Assembly (NCBI GenBank): GCA_002396205.1
Contig: DGXB01000011.1
Location: 1-26,927 of the forward strand
DNA from: Bacteroidales bacterium UBA4243
GTDB taxonomy: Bacteria > Bacteroidota > Bacteroidia > Bacteroidales > F082
Direction of reading: 5' to 3'
DNA length: 26,927 nucleotides
The translations under genes were made by a program, and so were the position numbers. This document shows, piece by piece, positions 1-7,345 of this stretch; position 1 is the first letter of the stretch, and the number at the start of each line of letters is the position of its first letter. The notes beneath the pieces were generated by a model. The model searched no databases. It saw only the letters and a program-made list of their open reading frames with translations, and was not told where the DNA came from.

Positions 1-348
1 CACGGCGCAGTTGGTCGTAATCAGCGGCAGGAACACGCCCAAGGCGGTATACAGCGACGGACTGATCTTCTTCAGGATGATCTCCACCATCTGCACCAAG
101 GCGGCGATGATGAGGATGAAGGCGATGGTCTGCATGAACTTGTCCAAGCCCAACGGCATCAGGATGTAACGGTTGGTGAGCCACGTCACGAGGGTGGCCA
201 ACGTCAGCACGAAGATGACGGCGGCGCCCATGCCCAATGCGGTAGAGGTTTTCTTGGAAGTGCCCAAGAAGGGGCAGATACCCAAGAACTGGCTGAAGAT
301 CACGTTGTTGACCAAAATGGTCGAAAGTATGATGATAAGGTATTTCAT
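1..348 (-). CDS. rnfA: Rnf complex subunit RnfA (3' end outside window)
   Basis: This is the first 116 codons of RnfA, an integral membrane subunit of the ion-translocating ferredoxin:NAD+ oxidoreductase. The protein begins MKYLIIILSTILVNNVIFSQ, followed by FLGICPFLGTSKK. The last visible residues read PLITTNCAV, the signature shared by RnfA, RnfE, NqrD and NqrE. These repeats hold the conserved cysteines thought to bind an iron centre inside the membrane. The ATG lies three bases after the rnfE stop, so the gene is the last visible member of the rnfBCDGEA operon. The six-helix protein is normally about 190 residues, so roughly 75 codons and the stop are missing beyond the window edge. Assignment to RnfA rather than NqrE rests on the rnfB and rnfC neighbours. 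Confidence 0.95.
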   Translation of the reverse strand, partial: MKYLIIILSTILVNNVIFSQFLGICPFLGTSKKTSTALGMGAAVIFVLTLATLVTWLTNRYILMPLGLDKFMQTIAFILIIAALVQMVEIILKKISPSLYTALGVFLPLITTNCAV

Positions 349-351
349 GGC

Positions 352-945
352 TTAGTGATTTTCTTTCTTGAATTGGTTGACGATAGCGATAAGGAAGCCG
401 AGGCAGATGAAAGCGCCTGGAGGCAGGATGAAGAGCAGGATGTTGGCCGTCTCAGGAAGGATGGTGAGGCCAAACACCGAGCCGCTGCCGAGGAACTCGC
501 GGATGCAACCGAGCACGGTCAAGGCGAGGGTGAAGCCCAAGCCCATGCCGGCGCCGTCGAGGATCGAAGGCCACACGGGGTTCTTCGAGGCGAAGGCTTC
601 GGCGCGACCGAGCACGATGCAGTTCACCACGATGAGCGGGATGAACAGGCCGAGGGTCTCGTAGATGTCGGGCACGTAGGCCTGCATCACCAACTGCACG
701 ATGGTCACGAACGAGGCGATGACGACGATGAAGCAGGGGATGCGCACCTTGTCGGGGATGAAGTTCTTGAGCAAGGAAATCACCATGTTCGACATGATGA
801 GGACGAAGGTGGTGGCCAAGCCCATCGACATACCGTTGATGGCGCTGGTGGTGGTGGCCAAGGTGGGGCAGCAGCCCAACAGCAGCACTAAGATCGGGTT
901 CTCTTTGATGAGGCCCTTGGTAAAGGTTTTCAAGTTGTTACTCAT
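352..945 (-). CDS. rnfE: Rnf complex subunit RnfE
   Basis: This is a 197-residue integral membrane protein of the RnfA/RnfE (NqrD/NqrE) family. Near the N-terminus it has NPILVLLLGCCPTLATTTSA, and in the middle PLIVVNCIVLGRAEAFASKN, the two pseudo-symmetric half motifs of the family with their conserved cysteines. About six hydrophobic helices are visible. With RnfA it forms the membrane core through which electrons cross in the Rnf complex. The start ATG overlaps the rnfG stop by four bases (ATGA), so translation is probably coupled. The length is normal for the family and no damage is seen. Confidence 0.95.
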   Translation of the reverse strand: MSNNLKTFTKGLIKENPILVLLLGCCPTLATTTSAINGMSMGLATTFVLIMSNMVISLLKNFIPDKVRIPCFIVVIASFVTIVQLVMQAYVPDIYETLGLFIPLIVVNCIVLGRAEAFASKNPVWPSILDGAGMGLGFTLALTVLGCIREFLGSGSVFGLTILPETANILLFILPPGAFICLGFLIAIVNQFKKENH

Positions 946-1532
946 TGTGCATTTCCTCCTTTCATGAATTCGGCTTTGTGGGCTTCAAAAGCGTCGCAGG
1001 CCAACTGCACGGCACCGCTGAAGGCGCGTGAGGTGATGGTGGCGGCGGTGATGGCATCCACGTCGCCGCCGTCTTTCTTGACGGTCAGCTTGTAGCCATT
1101 GTTCGGGTTCTTGCCGTTGAATTGGTCTTTGAATTTCGGGTTCACCATGTTGGCGCCCAAGCCTGGGGTCTCGCTTTGCGAGAGCACCGAGACGGCGTTG
1201 ATAGTGCCATCGGTCAGGATGCCGACCATCAGCTCGATGCGACCGTTGAAGCCCGCATTGCTGTAGGTCTTGACGGCAGCGCCAAGCAGGTTGCCTTGCG
1301 CGTCGTAGGCGAGGTTGCAGGGCAACTCGTCGATGGTGGCTTCTTCGAGGCGGTCGATGGGCGTACCCGTCTGTAGCACAGCCTCGATGGCGGCTTGGTT
1401 TTTCTTCAAATCGACCTCGGCGATGGTGTCTTTGGTCATGCCGTAGACGAGGCCAAGGAGTCCGCCCGACACTGCAGTGATGACGAACAGTGCGACGAGC
1501 ATATTAACTAATGTTGAGGGTTTCTTTGCCAT
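942..1532 (-). CDS. rnfG: Rnf complex subunit RnfG (FMN-binding)
   Basis: RnfG is the membrane-anchored subunit that carries a covalent FMN outside the cytoplasmic membrane. The 196-residue protein has an N-terminal anchor at about residues 10-30 and an FMN-binding domain. Its sequence DAITAAT at residues 159-165 fits the ApbE flavinylation consensus Dxx(S/T)(G/A)AT, so Thr165 is the predicted attachment site. The segment SETPGLGANM (residues 120-129) is another family signature. The gene lies five bases after rnfD and overlaps rnfE by four. An ApbE flavin transferase would be needed, and none is encoded in the window. The second alanine replaces the more common glycine in the motif, which is a tolerated variant in this family as far as I know. 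Confidence 0.94.
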   Translation of the reverse strand: MAKKPSTLVNMLVALFVITAVSGGLLGLVYGMTKDTIAEVDLKKNQAAIEAVLQTGTPIDRLEEATIDELPCNLAYDAQGNLLGAAVKTYSNAGFNGRIELMVGILTDGTINAVSVLSQSETPGLGANMVNPKFKDQFNGKNPNNGYKLTVKKDGGDVDAITAATITSRAFSGAVQLACDAFEAHKAEFMKGGNAQ

Positions 1533-1537
1533 AACAC

Positions 1538-2533
1538 TTACTTTTTAGAAGGTTTGACGACTCCGAAAACTTGTGGCTTGAAGGCCTTGTTGATGAGCGG
1601 CGTGAGGGCGTTCATGATCAGGATGGCGAACGAAACGCCTTCGGGATAGGCACCCCACAGGCGGATGACCACCGTAATCACACCAATGCCAAAGCCGAAC
1701 AGGATCTTGCCTCTTATGGTCATTGGCGAAGTCACCATGTCGGTGGCCATGAAGAAGGCACCGAGGATGAGACCGCCGTAGACGAGATGATACAACGGGG
1801 CGATGTACTGTGTCGGGTCGACAAGGTAGCAGATGCCCGTGAAGACGAACACGGTGAGCAGGATGCTCAACGGCGTCCAGATGTCGATGACCTTGCGGCA
1901 GAGGAGGTAGATGGCACCGATAAGCAGGGCGATGGCGCAAACCTCGCCGAAAGCACCGCCACGGTTGCCTAAAATCATGTCCAAGAACTGCATGTCGCCA
2001 GCTTCGGCCAACGAGCCAACGCCGGCTTCTTTGAGGATACCCAACGGGGTGGGACCCGTGACGGCATCGGCGAAGAAGCCTTTCTCGAAGATGGGCTGGG
2101 CTTGCGGCCAGGTGGTCATGGCGGTCGGGAACGACACGAGCATGAACACACGGCCTACCAAAGCGGGGTTGAAGGGGTTCTTGCCCAAGCCGCCAAAGGC
2201 CATCTTGCCCACGCCGATGGCGATAATACTGCCCACGATGACCATCCAAATGGGAAGGTTGGCAGGCACGTTGAAGGCAAGGAGCAGACCCGTCAGGGCG
2301 GCTGAGCCGTCGTTGATGGTCAAAGGCCCCTTGATGAGGAATTTCTGGATGAGCCATTCGGTCAACATGCAAGCCGCCACCGAAACAAGCGTGAGGCGCA
2401 ACGCATACCAGCCGAAATAGTAAATGGCCACAAGCAAGGCCGGAACCAACGCGAGAAGCACACGATACATGATCTTCTGCGTGTTTTCCGACGAATGCAC
2501 ATGCGGCGAACCTGAAATTGTGTATTTGTTCAT
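1538..2533 (-). CDS. rnfD: Rnf complex subunit RnfD
   Basis: RnfD (331 residues) is the NqrB-type membrane subunit, with about nine to ten hydrophobic helices and a covalently bound FMN. Family signatures are SGSPHVHSS near the N-terminus, NDGSAALTGLLLAFNVP (residues 74-90), GGLGKNPFNPALVGR (114-128) and ATDMVTSPMT (263-272). The predicted flavinylation sequence is DAVTGPT at residues 156-162, so Thr162 should carry the flavin; the usual form is SGAT, and here it reads TGPT. The start is set by the ATG at 2531-2533, just beyond an 8-bp repeat array that separates it from rnfC. It is followed five bases later by rnfG. Confidence 0.95.
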   Translation of the reverse strand: MNKYTISGSPHVHSSENTQKIMYRVLLALVPALLVAIYYFGWYALRLTLVSVAACMLTEWLIQKFLIKGPLTINDGSAALTGLLLAFNVPANLPIWMVIVGSIIAIGVGKMAFGGLGKNPFNPALVGRVFMLVSFPTAMTTWPQAQPIFEKGFFADAVTGPTPLGILKEAGVGSLAEAGDMQFLDMILGNRGGAFGEVCAIALLIGAIYLLCRKVIDIWTPLSILLTVFVFTGICYLVDPTQYIAPLYHLVYGGLILGAFFMATDMVTSPMTIRGKILFGFGIGVITVVIRLWGAYPEGVSFAILIMNALTPLINKAFKPQVFGVVKPSKK

Positions 2534-2552
2534 TGTTGAAATGTTTTTTTCG

Positions 2553-2624
2553 AGTTGTTCAGTTAATCAGTTGTTTAGTTGTTCAGTTAGTCGTTTGTTT
2601 CAACTGAATAACTGAACAACTGCA
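2553..2624. repeat. Octamer array with inverted arm between rnfC and rnfD
   Basis: The gap between rnfC and rnfD is built from nine consecutive 8-bp units. Five resemble AGTTGTTC (from 2553, 2561, 2569, 2577 and 2585), one is a degenerate GTTTGTTT, and three are in the opposite sense (CAACTGAA, TAACTGAA, CAACTGCA from 2601). A perfect 13-bp inverted repeat pairs 2577-2589 with 2609-2621, and the same 13-mer also occurs directly at 2553-2565. In the transcript this gap could fold as a hairpin inside the rnf operon. What it does is unknown; a processing or attenuation site is one guess. Confidence 0.85.
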
Positions 2625-2633
2625 AACCACAAA

Positions 2634-3989
2634 CTATTTTTGGTTTCGGGCACGGATAATCGCACCGGTCTTGGCCTTGCCGTAACGGATGTAATCCAGC
2701 AGCGGGATGTTGGCGGGGCAGGTGAACTCGCAGGAGCCGCATTCGATGCAGTCCATGATGTGGTTCTTCTCCGTCTCGTCGAAATCGTTGTGCTTGGCAA
2801 TCTTGTGGAGCAGGAACGGCTGCAAGCCCATCGGGCATGCCATGGCGCAGCGTCCGCAACGGATGCAGTTGGTCACGCGACGGTCCTGGGCCTCGTCGAT
2901 AGTCATCAGCAAGATGCCCGATGTGCCTTTGATGCACGGGAAGTTGGTGACCGACACGCTCTTGCCCATCATCGGGCCGCCGTTGATGACGTCGGTGATG
3001 CCTTCGGGCAGACCGCCGGCAGCCTCGATGAGGAGGTCGGCAGGCGTACCGAAACGCACGCGGAAGTTGCCGGGTTTCTTGACCGACTTGCCAGTGACGG
3101 TGACGATGCGTTCAATCAAGGGCTTGTTCTTCTGCACGGCTTCGTAGATGGCGTAGGTCGATGCCACGTTGACCACGACGCAACCCGTCTCGATGGGCAG
3201 CTTGCCCGACGGCACCTCGCGGCCTGTGACGGCCTTGATCAGTTGTTTCTCGCCGCCTTGCGGATATTTGGTCTTCAGCGGCTGCACCTCGATGCCTTTG
3301 TAGAGGTCGCGATGCTCGTTGATGGTCTTGTCCAACAGTTCGATGGCTTCCATCTTGTTGGCCTCGATGCCGATGATGCCCTTGTCGACGTTGACGGCCT
3401 TCATCAGGATCTTCACGCCGATGAGGAACTCTTGCGTCTTTTCCAAGAGGAGGCGGAAGTCGCAAGTGAGGTAAGGCTCGCACTCGGCGGCATTAATAAT
3501 AATGTATTCGGCTTTCTTGCCTTCGGGCACCATCAGTTTGACGTGGGTGGGGAAGGTGGCGCCGCCCATGCCGACAATGCCGCATTCTTTCACCTTGTCG
3601 ATGATCTGCTTCGAGTCCAACTTGATGTCGGTCAGCAGTTCGTCAGTATTGATGATGCCTTCGGCCCATTCGTCTTGGTCCTCGCGGTCGATGAAGACGG
3701 CGGGTTTGTAGTAGCCCGTGTGGTCCATCACCACGTCGACTTTGGCGACGGTGCCGGTAGCAGGCGAGTGGACGTTGGCCGAGACAAAGCCTTTGGCCGT
3801 GCCGATGAGTTGTCCCGTCAGCACGCGGTCGCCTTTTTTGACGATGCATTCGGCCGGTGCGCCAAGGCATTGTCCGAGCGGGACGATGATCTGCTTGGGC
3901 ATCGGGAAGTCTTGTATGGGCTGGTTGGCCGAGAGTTTGTTCTCTTCGGGATGCACGCCGCCCTTGCTAAAAGTCTTTATCGGGTTCAT
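2634..3989 (-). CDS. rnfC: Rnf complex subunit RnfC
   Basis: RnfC is the peripheral cytoplasmic subunit that exchanges electrons with NAD(H). The 451-residue protein has an N-terminal biotinyl-lipoyl-like region, a NuoF-type 51-kDa domain with GMGGATFPTHVK (residues 140-151) and NAAECEPYLTCD (166-177), a SLBB-like segment, and a C-terminal double ferredoxin. The ferredoxin ligands are C375, C378, C381 and C385, and C414, C417, C420 and C424, so it should bind two [4Fe-4S] clusters. The protein has no membrane helix. It overlaps rnfB by four bases (ATGA) and is followed by a 100-bp gap holding an octamer array before rnfD. Length and motifs are normal for the family. Confidence 0.96.
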   Translation of the reverse strand: MNPIKTFSKGGVHPEENKLSANQPIQDFPMPKQIIVPLGQCLGAPAECIVKKGDRVLTGQLIGTAKGFVSANVHSPATGTVAKVDVVMDHTGYYKPAVFIDREDQDEWAEGIINTDELLTDIKLDSKQIIDKVKECGIVGMGGATFPTHVKLMVPEGKKAEYIIINAAECEPYLTCDFRLLLEKTQEFLIGVKILMKAVNVDKGIIGIEANKMEAIELLDKTINEHRDLYKGIEVQPLKTKYPQGGEKQLIKAVTGREVPSGKLPIETGCVVVNVASTYAIYEAVQKNKPLIERIVTVTGKSVKKPGNFRVRFGTPADLLIEAAGGLPEGITDVINGGPMMGKSVSVTNFPCIKGTSGILLMTIDEAQDRRVTNCIRCGRCAMACPMGLQPFLLHKIAKHNDFDETEKNHIMDCIECGSCEFTCPANIPLLDYIRYGKAKTGAIIRARNQK

Positions 3990-4948
3990 GCTGTGACGGT
4001 GTTTTCGGGTTGGACTTCAGTTTTCACTTCCACTGGGTTCGCAGTCGTCTCGACTGCGGGCACAGGTTTCGCTTTTTCTGCACCCTGCAACGGCTTCGGG
4101 TCGTTGATGGGGCCTTCGGGTTTGGGAGCAGGGAAGTTGATGGCGTGGATGGAACCGCGTGGGCACACCTTCACGCACTTGCCGCAGGCCTTGCACTTGG
4201 CCGGGTCGATGTAGGCCAAGTTGCCGCGCATCTCGATGGCCTCGAAGGGGCATTCCTTCAGGCACTTTTGGCAGCCGATGCAGCCCACCGTGCAGTTCTT
4301 CATCACGAGGGCGCCCTTGTCGGTGTTGACGCAGCACACATAGACGCGGCGGTCTTTCTTGCCACGCGGACGGATCTCGATGATGCCACGCGGGCAGGTC
4401 TTGGCGCAGATGCCGCAGCTGGTGCACTTGTCGGGGTCGACGACGGGCAGGCCCGTCTCAGTGTCGATGTGGATGGCATCGAACTTGCAAGCCTTCACGC
4501 AGTCGCCAAGGCCGAGGCAGCCTTTCGAGCAGCCGCCTTCGCCCGCGTAGAGCGTGTTGGCAAAAGCGCAGATGTCAGCGCCTTCATAATGCACCTTTGA
4601 AGGTGAGTTTTTGCAACTGCCGTTGCAGCGCACCACCGCAATCTTTGGTTCGGCGGCGGCGGTGACGAGACCGAGGATCTTGCCCACCTTGCTCATGTCG
4701 GAGCCAGGGCAGGCGAGGCCGTCAAGGTTGCCTTTTTCGGCGGCTTGCTTCACGCAGGCTTCGGCCAAGGCACGGCAGCCCGCGAAGCCGCAGCCACCGC
4801 AGTTGGCGCCTGGCAGCAAGGCCTCCACCTCGTCAATCATGGGACTCTCCTCGACCTTGAACTTCTGTGCCACGAAGTACAGAATGACGGCCAAAACGCC
4901 GCCCAAGATTCCGAGAACCGCAAGTGAAATAAGTAATGTGTTACTCAT
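3986..4948 (-). CDS. rnfB: Rnf complex subunit RnfB (polyferredoxin)
   Basis: RnfB accepts electrons from ferredoxin and passes them into the Rnf complex. The 320-residue protein has one N-terminal membrane helix (about residues 3-26) and an Fe-S domain with CGGCGFAGC at 50-58 plus C80. Then come ferredoxin-type clusters using C140/C144/C150/C154, C175/C178/C181/C185, C223/C226/C229/C233 and C252/C255/C258/C262. The tail from about residue 272 is rich in Pro, Lys and Glu and looks disordered. Such polyferredoxin RnfB proteins separate this operon from Nqr, which lacks RnfB. It is the first gene of the operon and has its own Bacteroidetes-type promoter at 4987-5017. Confidence 0.96.
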   Translation of the reverse strand: MSNTLLISLAVLGILGGVLAVILYFVAQKFKVEESPMIDEVEALLPGANCGGCGFAGCRALAEACVKQAAEKGNLDGLACPGSDMSKVGKILGLVTAAAEPKIAVVRCNGSCKNSPSKVHYEGADICAFANTLYAGEGGCSKGCLGLGDCVKACKFDAIHIDTETGLPVVDPDKCTSCGICAKTCPRGIIEIRPRGKKDRRVYVCCVNTDKGALVMKNCTVGCIGCQKCLKECPFEAIEMRGNLAYIDPAKCKACGKCVKVCPRGSIHAINFPAPKPEGPINDPKPLQGAEKAKPVPAVETTANPVEVKTEVQPENTVTA

Positions 4949-4986
4949 TAGTATAAAATTTTGAGTTTGTTTTCAATTTGAACCTG

Positions 4987-5017
4987 CAAAGATAGGGATT
5001 CTCTTTTTTTCGGCAAA
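4987..5017 (-). promoter_or_regulatory. Promoter of the rnf operon
   Basis: On the minus strand there is TTTG at 5014-5017, a 19-bp spacer, and TATCTTTG at 4987-4994. This matches the Bacteroidetes housekeeping sigma consensus TTTG-N19-21-TAnnTTTG exactly. Transcription should start about seven bases further on, near 4980, giving an untranslated leader of about 30 bases before rnfB. The site lies downstream of the restriction-modification genes, so rnf can be expressed without reading through them. Confidence 0.8.
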
Positions 5018-5067
5018 GGAAATTTTTTGAATTTTGAAAAGGTCATTTTATCGGAGTCTTGAATGGT

Positions 5068-5961
5068 CTATATCCAATCGAAATTGTCAGAAATCAAAAG
5101 TTCCTCTTTTTTAACCAAATGTGTCGTTTGCATAGGTATGGATTGATAAGGCAACTCGTAATAATCAGCCAAGGTCCTTACTTCCTCTGTGTCGTCGTAG
5201 GTGAGCAAGAAATGTCCTTTCATTTGGCTTGCCAATTCGAAAATCAGCCTGTGGTTGACATCGTAATGGTTGTAAAGCCTTTTGCCAGCCACGGTGTAGG
5301 GCGGGTCGATGAAAAAGAAAGCATTGGCATCGCTTTTTTTCTGCTTCATGATTTCAAAAGCGTCGCCATGGATAAAGGTGATTTGGCTTGTAAGGCGGTT
5401 GGCTTCGATAATTCTCCTTATTAAAGTGCTTGGATACCAACGTGATGAAAGACCTTTTCCGCCTTCTCCGGTTTTTATCATACCCGAGCCTTTGGCAAGA
5501 ATGCCTCCATGATTGGTCCTGTTTCTGACGATGGTTGCGAAGCCTTTTTCCTTGGTGCCACGGGATGCTTCGAGGCTCGATTTGTTGATTTCATCGGCTG
5601 TGACGACAAAACTGCTAATCTTGTCAACTAGCCATATACAATCCTCCGTTGAAAAGATGGTTTGCCATGCCGCTGCCATGTCGTCATCAAGTTCGACCAT
5701 GGTTGCATGGCTGAAATAATGTTCTGCGATAGCTGTCAGGGTAATGATGCCTCCGCCCGCGAAAGGCTCAATCAATATGGAGTTTCCTGCGGCTTGGTTG
5801 AACCATTTTCGAGCTGTTGGCACAAGCCACGTTTTTCCGCCTGGATAGCGAAAAGGGCTTCTTTGCGGAACCGATGCCACATTGATGACCTGACTTGTTT
5901 TTGGAACAGGTTGCAATGCATCGTCTGCAAACAGGGTCAGTTGTTCGGCTTCGGCTCTCAT
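5068..5961 (-). CDS. D12-class N6-adenine DNA methyltransferase (type II modification enzyme)
   Basis: This 297-residue protein has the motif order of Dam-like (D12, alpha class) adenine-N6 methyltransferases. FRYPGGK at 37-43 is motif X, EPFAGGG at 65-71 is motif I of the S-adenosylmethionine site, VELDDD at 89-94 binds the cofactor ribose, and DPPY at 219-222 is the catalytic motif IV. Its ATG overlaps the stop of the upstream NotI-family nuclease gene by four bases, so it is almost certainly the protecting methylase of that nuclease. The base recognised must contain an adenine, but the site itself cannot be read from the sequence. The GC content of sampled stretches appears lower than in the rnf genes, which suggests acquisition by transfer. 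A solitary regulatory Dam is less likely because of the coupling to the nuclease. Confidence 0.93.
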   Translation of the reverse strand: MRAEAEQLTLFADDALQPVPKTSQVINVASVPQRSPFRYPGGKTWLVPTARKWFNQAAGNSILIEPFAGGGIITLTAIAEHYFSHATMVELDDDMAAAWQTIFSTEDCIWLVDKISSFVVTADEINKSSLEASRGTKEKGFATIVRNRTNHGGILAKGSGMIKTGEGGKGLSSRWYPSTLIRRIIEANRLTSQITFIHGDAFEIMKQKKSDANAFFFIDPPYTVAGKRLYNHYDVNHRLIFELASQMKGHFLLTYDDTEEVRTLADYYELPYQSIPMQTTHLVKKEELLISDNFDWI

Positions 5962-6818
5962 AATAGTTCAAAAGGGGAATGGGTTTCGGGAGCATTATGG
6001 ATGCGCTCGTCAAGTTTTCCTTGCAGGACAGACACGAAATCGTTCATGTCGCCTGGCTTGGTGTAGATTACACGTTGCAAAGCGGCTTGGAACTCAGTGT
6101 AAACCGTTTCAGCCAAGACCAAATGATACTGTCGCTCTGTGGCATCGTATTTCAGGTCGTAGAGAAACCAAGCGATGTCGGCATTTTCTTTTGAGGTAGT
6201 CGGCAATTTGGGCAGGGTGTCGAAAAATGATTTCTGGATAACGACGCATTGTTTCTTGTTCCACGACTTGAAGATGCCACCTTTGTACAACATCTGTGGA
6301 ATCAAACGCTTGCGTGATGAAGAAAGATAATCGGGATGGGGGTAGTTCTTTCCGTCCCATTGGAAATCGGTGGCGGGATTATTCATGTAGCTTTGGAAAG
6401 GGTTGCGCAAATTGCCGCTGATGTAAACGCCTTGAACTTCTATGGAAGCAAAGTCGGTGATGATGCCTTGGTCGTTATAACTGACAATCACATAATCGAT
6501 GTTCCCAGCCGATTGCCCATCACCGTCAGAAAGCCTTATTTCTGGTAATGAAGTCCATTTTGTCCCTTTGGGCCAAACAAATTCGGCTGCGTTTTTTAGG
6601 ATGATCCAATCTTCTCGAAAACGGGAAGGGCAGGTGATGACTTGGTCGCTACCATGGTTGATGCTGCAAACGCCAAGCGGGTTCTCGGCTTTGTCTTTTG
6701 TGCAGTTGGGGAAACGGTTGTGGTAAGGGCAAAGGCGGTTCTCCCTATAACGTTTCGCTCGTTCCGATTCGTTAGTGACAGGAAAACCGAATATTTCAGC
6801 CAAAGGGTTGTTGTTCAT
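5958..6818 (-). CDS. NotI-family type II restriction endonuclease
   Basis: The 286-residue protein resembles the NotI restriction endonuclease family. It has an N-terminal four-cysteine arrangement, C30, C39, C51 and C63, within CPYHNRFPNC and the later GVCSINHGSDQ. NotI uses such a site to bind iron as a structural element. The likely PD-(D/E)xK-type core is NIDYV (D108) followed by SIEVQG (E127 and Q129), an acidic residue plus ExQ as in NotI. It is followed by the overlapping adenine methyltransferase gene, which supports a restriction role. The nuclease comes first in the operon and the methylase second. The start at 6816-6818 lies 26 bases after the rseC stop; no clear promoter is visible in between, so it may be read from the rseC promoter. 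Family recognition is from memory of motifs, not a search. Confidence 0.85.
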   Translation of the reverse strand: MNNNPLAEIFGFPVTNESERAKRYRENRLCPYHNRFPNCTKDKAENPLGVCSINHGSDQVITCPSRFREDWIILKNAAEFVWPKGTKWTSLPEIRLSDGDGQSAGNIDYVIVSYNDQGIITDFASIEVQGVYISGNLRNPFQSYMNNPATDFQWDGKNYPHPDYLSSSRKRLIPQMLYKGGIFKSWNKKQCVVIQKSFFDTLPKLPTTSKENADIAWFLYDLKYDATERQYHLVLAETVYTEFQAALQRVIYTKPGDMNDFVSVLQGKLDERIHNAPETHSPFELL

Positions 6819-6844
6819 GGGTTGTATATTCTTATAAATAATTG

Positions 6845-7261
6845 TTATTCAATTATATAAATAAATTGCTTCTTGAGTTTGTCCCTTCGCAGATAAAGCA
6901 CTATATAATAAGGTACAAGCGCTACGATGCTGATGAGTGCCGACAGGCCTTCATTCACGCCGAGGCCGAGACAGACGAAAAGCACGGCCAAAAGCAGGAG
7001 GATGGGGATGAGGTAGGCCAACACCGCCGCCTTGTTGCCCTGCCCGATGGCCATGGTGACGTTGACCTTCTGCATAAGGCTAAATCCCTTGTCTTTTGGG
7101 CGGGGTACGGTCAGTATCTTCTCGGCTTGCTCACCCATGCCACAGGCACTCTTGGCGTGACAGGCAGCACAGGCACTCTGCGCCAATATCTTGATTTCCA
7201 ATTCGTCGTCGGTGATTTTGGTGACGATGCCCTCGTGGGAAATGGTCTCTTTTTCGTTCAT
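6845..7261 (-). CDS. rseC: RseC/MucC-family SoxR-reducing protein
   Basis: This 138-residue protein has the RseC layout. An N-terminal domain has a cysteine motif at C31, C34 and C40 (CAACHAKSACG), followed by two adjacent membrane helices at about 79-100 and 106-123 and a basic tail. In enterobacteria RseC works with Rsx/Rnf in reducing SoxR and affects sigma-E. In Bacteroidales it typically lies directly upstream of rnfB and probably serves the Rnf complex. I chose the ATG at 7259-7261, giving MNEKETISHEG, because a matching promoter lies at 7282-7313. The longer reading frame upstream runs through that promoter and across the opposite-strand gene. A 7-bp inverted repeat (6838-6856) straddles the stop codon. 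Confidence 0.9.
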   Translation of the reverse strand: MNEKETISHEGIVTKITDDELEIKILAQSACAACHAKSACGMGEQAEKILTVPRPKDKGFSLMQKVNVTMAIGQGNKAAVLAYLIPILLLLAVLFVCLGLGVNEGLSALISIVALVPYYIVLYLRRDKLKKQFIYIIE

Positions 7262-7281
7262 TGTGCGTTCGTTTTCATGCG

Positions 7282-7313
7282 CAAAATTACATTTTTTTCT
7301 CCATTGAGCCAAA
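7282..7313 (-). promoter_or_regulatory. Promoter of rseC
   Basis: On the minus strand TTTG at 7310-7313 is followed after 20 bp by TAATTTTG at 7282-7289, matching TTTG-N19-21-TAnnTTTG. The predicted start of transcription is near 7275, about 14 bases before the rseC ATG. The region is shared with the divergent yihY-like gene. Confidence 0.75.
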
Positions 7314-7319
7314 AACCCG

Positions 7320-7327
7320 TATTTTTG
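7320..7327 (+). promoter_or_regulatory. -7 box of the YihY-family gene
   Basis: TATTTTTG fits the Bacteroidetes -7 consensus TAnnTTTG and lies 18 bases before the ATG at 7346. No TTTG is found at the expected -33 distance; the stretch there is only T-rich. The box overlaps the upstream side of the divergent rseC promoter. Confidence 0.55.
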
Positions 7328-7345
7328 CAGCGTAAAATTCTGTTT

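Noticed and set aside
2640..4214. A 524-codon plus-strand frame
   Set aside because: It is antisense to rnfC and rnfB, has no recognisable domain, and is rich in residues produced by reversed GC-rich codons. Such shadows are common in this genome.
1..4948. Nqr sodium pump operon
   Set aside because: The polyferredoxin RnfB and an RnfC with two ferredoxin clusters are present, and no NqrF is seen.
6838..6856. Terminator after rseC (ATAATTG-TTATT-CAATTAT)
   Set aside because: The stem is only 7 bp and almost all A and T, begins inside the rseC coding end, and has no T tract; too weak to call.
6842..7345. N-terminal extension of the YihY-family protein
   Set aside because: The frame stays open through the rseC gene by chance; the promoter at 7320-7327 and the family start both point to the ATG at 7346.
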